Origin: Chloromonas sp. AAM2
Taxonomy: Eukaryota; Chlorophyta; Chlorophyceae; Chlamydomonadales; Chlamydomonadaceae
Direction: 5' to 3'
NCBI GenBank assembly: GCA_004335635.1
Contig: QAXH01006427.1
Coordinates: 65,336 to 75,468 of the forward strand
Length of the DNA stretch: 10,133 nt
Below are positions 6,586-10,133 of this stretch, piece by piece (position 1 is the first letter of the stretch; each line of letters opens with the position of its first letter). A program made the position numbers and the translations under genes. A model generated the notes under the pieces. That model did not search any database and was not told the origin of the DNA. It saw only the letters and a program-made list of their open reading frames with translations.

Positions 6586-7014
6586 CAAGCATCACGTGGG
6601 TGTGGTGCTGAAAAGAGGCTGCGGAGAGGAACGAGCAGGCACTCTTCATCATTGCACACTCATTACGGGCGTCGTCATAAAGAAAGAAGAAAAGGGGACG
6701 CCGGCGGGCGTGTGTAAGCAGGCCAGGCGGTTTCAGCCGCCAGCATGCAGAGTCAGCAGGAAGACACAATGCACGTGGTTAAGGATTGCTTAGGGAGCCT
6801 GTTTAAGCAGACAGGGTGCAGAGCATGGAAGTTGGTGCGTGTTCCAGCTCTTTATTGCAGAGCCACCGTGCAAGGCGTCAGTGTATGTATGGCAGTGTCC
6901 TAAACTAAGCGTGCAGTTTTAAGGCAAAGCTGGCATCGGTGTAATCATGAGACAGGCAAAAAAAGGCAAACTTGATCGTTATGCTTCAGAGTACATGAGG
7001 GCAGAGACGATCGA

Positions 7015-7032
7015 CATTGGCATTGGCATTGG
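7015..7032. repeat. (CATTGG)3 hexamer repeat
   Basis: CATTGG is repeated three times, followed by CAGTAC. Confidence 0.85.
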
Positions 7033-7142
7033 CAGTACTTGCCAACAATGCATCAAGTCGCTTTTCAACTGTGCACATGGTTATTATGGTGAGTGCGAGT
7101 CACTGGCCTGTGTGGTGTGATCTGTTTGGTGAAAAAGATTGA

Positions 7143-7290
7143 CAACATCTCAGCATTGGTGCGAATGAAGTGAGATCGCAGCAACATATCAGCATTGGCA
7201 CAAATGAGATGCGTACTTCGTTTCTCAGTATAAGACGTATGGTTTAGTCTAGGCACGATCTCCTTGTTTCAGGCAAGATTTCCTGATTGT
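7143..7290. repeat. Short tandem duplications of 39 and 20 bp
   Basis: CAACATCTCAGCATTGG at 7143 recurs as CAACATATCAGCATTGG at 7182, with similar GAATGA/AAATGA tails. AGGCACGATCTCCTTGTTTC at 7251 is followed by the related AGGCAAGATTTCCTGATTGT at 7271. Confidence 0.8.
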
Positions 7291-7542
7291 AGGCAGGGGA
7301 TAGGGTTTAGGATGAAGCCACTGTATGGTTAAGGATTAATGCACGTTCGTTGAGTCAAGCCTAGCATGCTTTTGATAACTGGACAGTGCAGTGGTGCGTT
7401 AGTTGTGCTGCTCAATCTTGGTAGCAGTTCAAGTTGACAAGCAACTATCCTGTTTTGTTACGTGCCGGGTGGCGTTGCAGGCAGCCTTTCTTGCCGTGTG
7501 TTTTGCTTGCTTGGTTGTATGCCAGTGTTGCTTGGTTTGTGT

Positions 7543-7553
7543 AAAAAAAAAAA
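7543..7553 (+). repeat. A11 homopolymer directly after TGT
   Basis: TGTAA at 7539-7543 merges into an 11-base A run. The arrangement resembles a polyadenylation signal plus tail, but no gene or target-site duplication is recognisable around it. Confidence 0.7.
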
Positions 7554-8275
7554 GCTATTCGCACAAACTGTCCCAGAACTGGCAAACTTCTTTTTGTGTT
7601 GTGTGTTTGGGCAGCTTTCCTTGCATCTGTGCATGGTTTCTTCCACATGCTTGGATCCGTTTACGTTTGCTTGCCTGGTGTGCTGGAGAGTAGTGTATTG
7701 TTTATATAAGAAAAGCCGTTCGGTGGTGCAAAACGATTCCCAGTCAGCATATCAGTTGAGCAGGTCGCTCCTAACGGCTCCTAACGGTTGCTTGCTGTTT
7801 ACAGGCAGCTGGGGCAAGGTGATAGGCGGACTCTGCATGTGCGGTGTTTAGCCTGGCTGCACACTGTGTTAGGTGCTACAGTTGGATTTCCATACGGATT
7901 TTGACGTCGGTTGTCAACAGAACACCAGAGATTGAATCTGCAAATCGGCCTGTGGTTGGCAGCAACTCCATAGCAGAATTGGACCCAGATTCAACCGTTG
8001 CCACGTTTCATGAACTCACACTGCATAAGAGTGTCTGCTACTAGACTTGTTCCTTTCCCTCCGATCCATTACAGACATTTCCATCTTGTCGTCACAGCGG
8101 TTTTGATCACATTTCCTGACTGTGGCTGTTTGACTGGATCGTGCATACAAAAGCTTCGGATCACCATCACACTCTCTTTGAATGACTAGGGACCAGGAAA
8201 CCTTGGAGAGAACAATGTAATGCTTGTTATCATTCTTGCATCGGCGCTTGATTAATAACTCATCCTGAAGTGGTT

Positions 8276-8314
8276 TTAGGCAACACATCCAGGGCGGTTA
8301 GGGCAACACATCCA
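8276..8314. repeat. Imperfect direct repeat, TTAGG(G)CAACACATCCA
   Basis: Two copies, 22 to 23 bases apart, are separated by GGGCGG. Confidence 0.85.
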
Positions 8315-8907
8315 TGCCAGCCTCCAGTCACCAACAGGCCTGACAACAGCAAATCTTCTGGTCATGCATTTGTCTGCAGCTTGAGGCTTTTTCCCAGCAG
8401 TCCGCACGACTCAGTCAGGACCGCAAACTGTGCTGACGCTGAATAGTCATACAGCCTGGTTATACATCCTGCATGTGTTGTGCATAGAGCCAGCAGGTGC
8501 TGTCACCTTCTTGACTTGTTATCCCTTCCTGTATGCGTGCTGGTACTCAACTCGCCACAGAATACGAAGTATACGGCATACCTGCCTTGGATCCCGTTTC
8601 AAGGATCATGCAAATACGAGTTTGTCCGCACCGCCTTGCACCCCGAGCGCAGTCGTTTTGATGGCCTGAGTCGAAACCATGCCTTCCCCGTGGGTCGAAC
8701 ATGCTGTGCCAGACAAGGAAGCTTAGCCACAAACTGCTCTGCCTGGAGCGACATGGCTCTCACCAGACTTCCTCAAAGCGCGTTGGCAGCACTGGCGGAG
8801 GGCGCGACTGGGCCAGTACATGACAGAAAACACGCACGACTTTGCGTGGCCTAATCGGCAGCTAGTGGGCAGCTGTTTGAGACCTGCCGGTTGGGCCTCA
8901 TGCTGCC

Positions 8908-9046
8908 TCATGCGGACACCGGTGCCAGCATGTCGTCATAGTTGTCCAGTTCGCCCAGCCTGTGCTCGAGGTCCAGCACTAGCGGGTGTCCGGGGCCCAA
9001 CTCCATCACATACTTGTCGTAGGCCGAGTGGAAGTGCTCGCGCGCC
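8908..9046 (-). CDS. TPR-like gene, terminal exon
   Basis: It codes for AREHFHSAYDKYVMELG and the acidic C-terminus DNYDDMLAPVSA, ending in TGA. The acceptor is TTTCCAACAG. The first base completes an Arg codon from the previous exon. Confidence 0.82.
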
Positions 9047-9978
9047 CTGTTGGAAAGGGCAAGGAAAGGCAACTATTTTCTTTTCCACTGACTCCTTGCC
9101 GGTTTCAACAATAATCAGGGTGTTGCTGTTGACGGGGCGGCAAACAGCAGGAGCTAAAGAGTGGGCGAGGTGCTTAAGATGGGAGCAAGACTGTGTTTGC
9201 TCTGTCACATGCAACAACTCCACAGAAACCGCAGGTCACACCTTTCAAATTCTCTGTTGGCCACAAACACGTCCCCGGACAGCTTATGGCACTCGGCGAT
9301 GGCTAGCTCCTTTTTCGAGTAGTCCTCCTTGAATCGCTCTTGTTGTAGCTGATCGAGGTCAGAGTAGCACTCTAGGGCGTTAGCCTGCGTATGTTGTGAT
9401 GGAGGGCGTGCACATGAACGGAACGCTGATCATTCAAAGGCTGACTTCAAAAGGCGCTTCGACTTTCTCTACTTGTTGTTGGCATATAACTGTGGCTGTT
9501 GCCTACTGACGGCAGCAGATGACCAATGTCATGTTATCAGTCAGTCGCTACTACGTCCAAAATAGTTTTTTGCAACTTGCGCAAATAGTTGATGTTTGCG
9601 TTGGACGAGCTACCTGGTGTGCACTCCTTCCTTATTTCGTGGTAGGTTATCAGATACCAAAGATACAATTAATGGCGGATAATTTTGCCTGGTAGAAGCT
9701 GGAACATGTAGTAATGAAGGCTGCTGCAACTCACGTATTTCTTGTTCTTGACGAATGCGGCTCCCAGCTCCTTACGCACACGCGCCATCACACCCGGAGG
9801 CATGCATTCATGGACTTTTTGAAAACTGCAGCCAAAGAGTGAGCAATACTGGCGCAAAGAGATGTAAGGATGATGGAGCTGCACATCAAGCAATGCAGTT
9901 TTTGGCTTGTGAGCGTCGCGGTCACCTGAACGTTTCATTCTTCCTTGCCAGAAAGATATGGATCCTCGTCTCTTGCAT
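8908..9978 (-). CDS. 3' part of a TPR-like helical protein gene, four exons
   Basis: Read on the minus strand, the exons are 9978-9926, 9825-9735, 9384-9242 and 9046-8908. Introns are GT...AG and the joined frame is 142 codons including TGA at 8910-8908. The middle reads VRKELGAAFVKNKKYANALE, then CHKLSGDVFVANREFERARE, then HFHSAYDKYVMELGPGHPL. The A..F.....Y..AL pattern and the second block, which ends near a conserved Pro, look like two TPR helix-turn-helix units, which usually act as protein-binding scaffolds. The tail (HRLGELDNYDDM) is acidic. ATG at 9978-9976 could be the start, since TAG lies in frame just upstream, but the exon may instead begin at an acceptor there and the gene continue beyond the window. 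I cannot assign a family. It is convergent with PP2C. Confidence 0.72.
9242..9384 (-). CDS. TPR-like gene, penultimate visible exon
   Basis: It codes for ANALECYSDLDQLQQERF, then KEDYSKKELAIAECHKLSG and DVFVANREFE. It is strongly charged and helical. The acceptor is ATACGCAG and the donor GTGTGA, phase 0 in and phase 2 out. Confidence 0.82.
9735..9825 (-). CDS. TPR-like gene, second visible exon
   Basis: It codes for FQKVHECMPPGVMARV, then RKELGAAFVKNKKY. The acceptor is TTTGGCTGCAG and the donor GTGAGT. It joins the next exon as KNKKY-ANALE. Confidence 0.78.
9926..9978 (-). CDS. TPR-like gene, first visible exon (start uncertain)
   Basis: It codes for MQETRIHIFLARKNETF from the ATG at 9978. 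The donor is GTGACC in phase 2, matching the next exon's phase. It is short and the donor is not strong, so this is the least certain exon; its support is phase agreement and a charged composition like its neighbours. Confidence 0.5.
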
Positions 9979-10023
9979 GTCTTGCTAGCGTTTGTGCTCA
10001 GTGCATGTGGGCCCCCTGCTGGA

Positions 10024-10069
10024 TCCCTCTCTCTCTCTCTCTCCCTCCCTCTCCCTCTCTCTCTCTTTC

Positions 10070-10071
<2 letters not shown>
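10024..10071. repeat. Polypyrimidine (CT)n/(CCCT)n tract
   Basis: A near-pure C/T stretch upstream of the minus-strand gene. On that gene's sense strand it is purine-only (GA-rich). Confidence 0.95.
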
Positions 10072-10132
<61 letters not shown>

Positions 10133-10133
10133 G
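10072..10133. repeat. (TGTC)n tetranucleotide microsatellite, about 15 units
   Basis: A perfect tetranucleotide repeat runs to the last base of the window. Its full length is not visible. Confidence 0.97.

Larger units (their letters stand above)
5690..8907. other. Repeat-rich region between convergent genes
   Basis: This 3.2 kb lies between the PP2C stop and the stop of the minus-strand gene, so it holds both 3' UTRs and spacer. The first 900 bases are tandem arrays and duplicated blocks. From about 6600 the DNA is less repetitive and I recognise no gene. TGTAA, the usual polyadenylation signal of chlorophyte mRNAs, occurs on the plus strand at 6713-6717 and 6940-6944, and on the minus strand (TTACA) at 8069-8073. 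These are weak candidates for the two mRNA ends. An open stretch at about 8480-8854 (+) is somewhat GC-rich but has no motif I know. Confidence 0.6.

Noticed and set aside
5916..6659. 247-codon minus-strand frame with repeats of the type AWMHVMPAFAAWT
   Set aside because: The longest frame in the window, but its repetitive part is the 45-bp minisatellite and the rest has no family motif. Unit length divisible by three explains the openness.
7300..7312. GGGTTTAGG resembling a plant/algal telomere repeat
   Set aside because: Only about one and a half units in otherwise unrelated sequence.
7403..7851. Cys/Leu/Val-rich overlapping frames that look like membrane segments
   Set aside because: Two frames are equally open in TTGC/TTTG-rich DNA, with no ATG context or family signal.
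8660..8704. GGGTCGAAC resembling a tRNA T-loop
   Set aside because: No acceptor, D or anticodon stems can be built around it.
8480..8854. Open frame of 124 codons (+), GC-richer than its surroundings, with YEFVRTALHPERSRFDG
   Set aside because: It has no ATG at the frame start, no recognised motif and no clear splice sites. It overlaps likely 3' UTR of the minus-strand gene.
8820..9332. 170-codon plus-strand frame
   Set aside because: Antisense to two phase-consistent exons of the TPR-like gene; it has no domain of its own.
1..10133. CRISPR array, prokaryotic operon, phage or defence system
   Set aside because: Repeats are tandem without unique spacers, both genes are spliced, and no bacterial signals are present.

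Overview
This window is eukaryotic nuclear DNA. The genes are split into short, GC-rich exons (52 to 212 bases) separated by GT...AG introns of 284 to 937 bases, and the non-coding DNA is full of microsatellites and TG/CATG-rich minisatellites. Intron density, exon base composition and repeat style together suggest a chlorophyte green alga of the Chlamydomonas/Haematococcus type. That is an inference; no marker gene here proves it.

Layout. Positions 1-391 are intron or 5' flank. Positions 392-5689 (+) hold a metal-dependent PP2C-family Ser/Thr protein phosphatase that I assemble from nine exons. All eight junctions keep phase and the spliced frame runs 326 codons to a TAG stop. Every hallmark PP2C motif is present, so it looks like a working enzyme; only its N-terminus is unresolved. 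Positions 5690-8907 are a 3.2 kb repeat-rich region between convergent genes. Positions 8908-9978 (-) carry the 3' end of a second intron-bearing gene in four consistent exons, encoding a helical, charged, TPR-like protein I cannot name. Positions 10024-10133 are pyrimidine and tetranucleotide microsatellites that run off the window.

The main unexpected observation is that introns of the phosphatase gene repeatedly hold diverged copies of the exon edges beside them, splice site included. Copies of exon 3' ends follow exons 1, 2, 5 and 6; copies of exon 5' ends precede exons 5 (twice), 7 and 9; exon 3 has a 12-base tandem copy at its acceptor; and a copy of the exon 9 stop-codon region lies downstream. 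Some copies keep a usable-looking splice dinucleotide and others have lost it. This suggests that introns grew through local duplications spanning exon-intron junctions.

The two genes are arranged tail to tail. Nothing in the sequence links them functionally.
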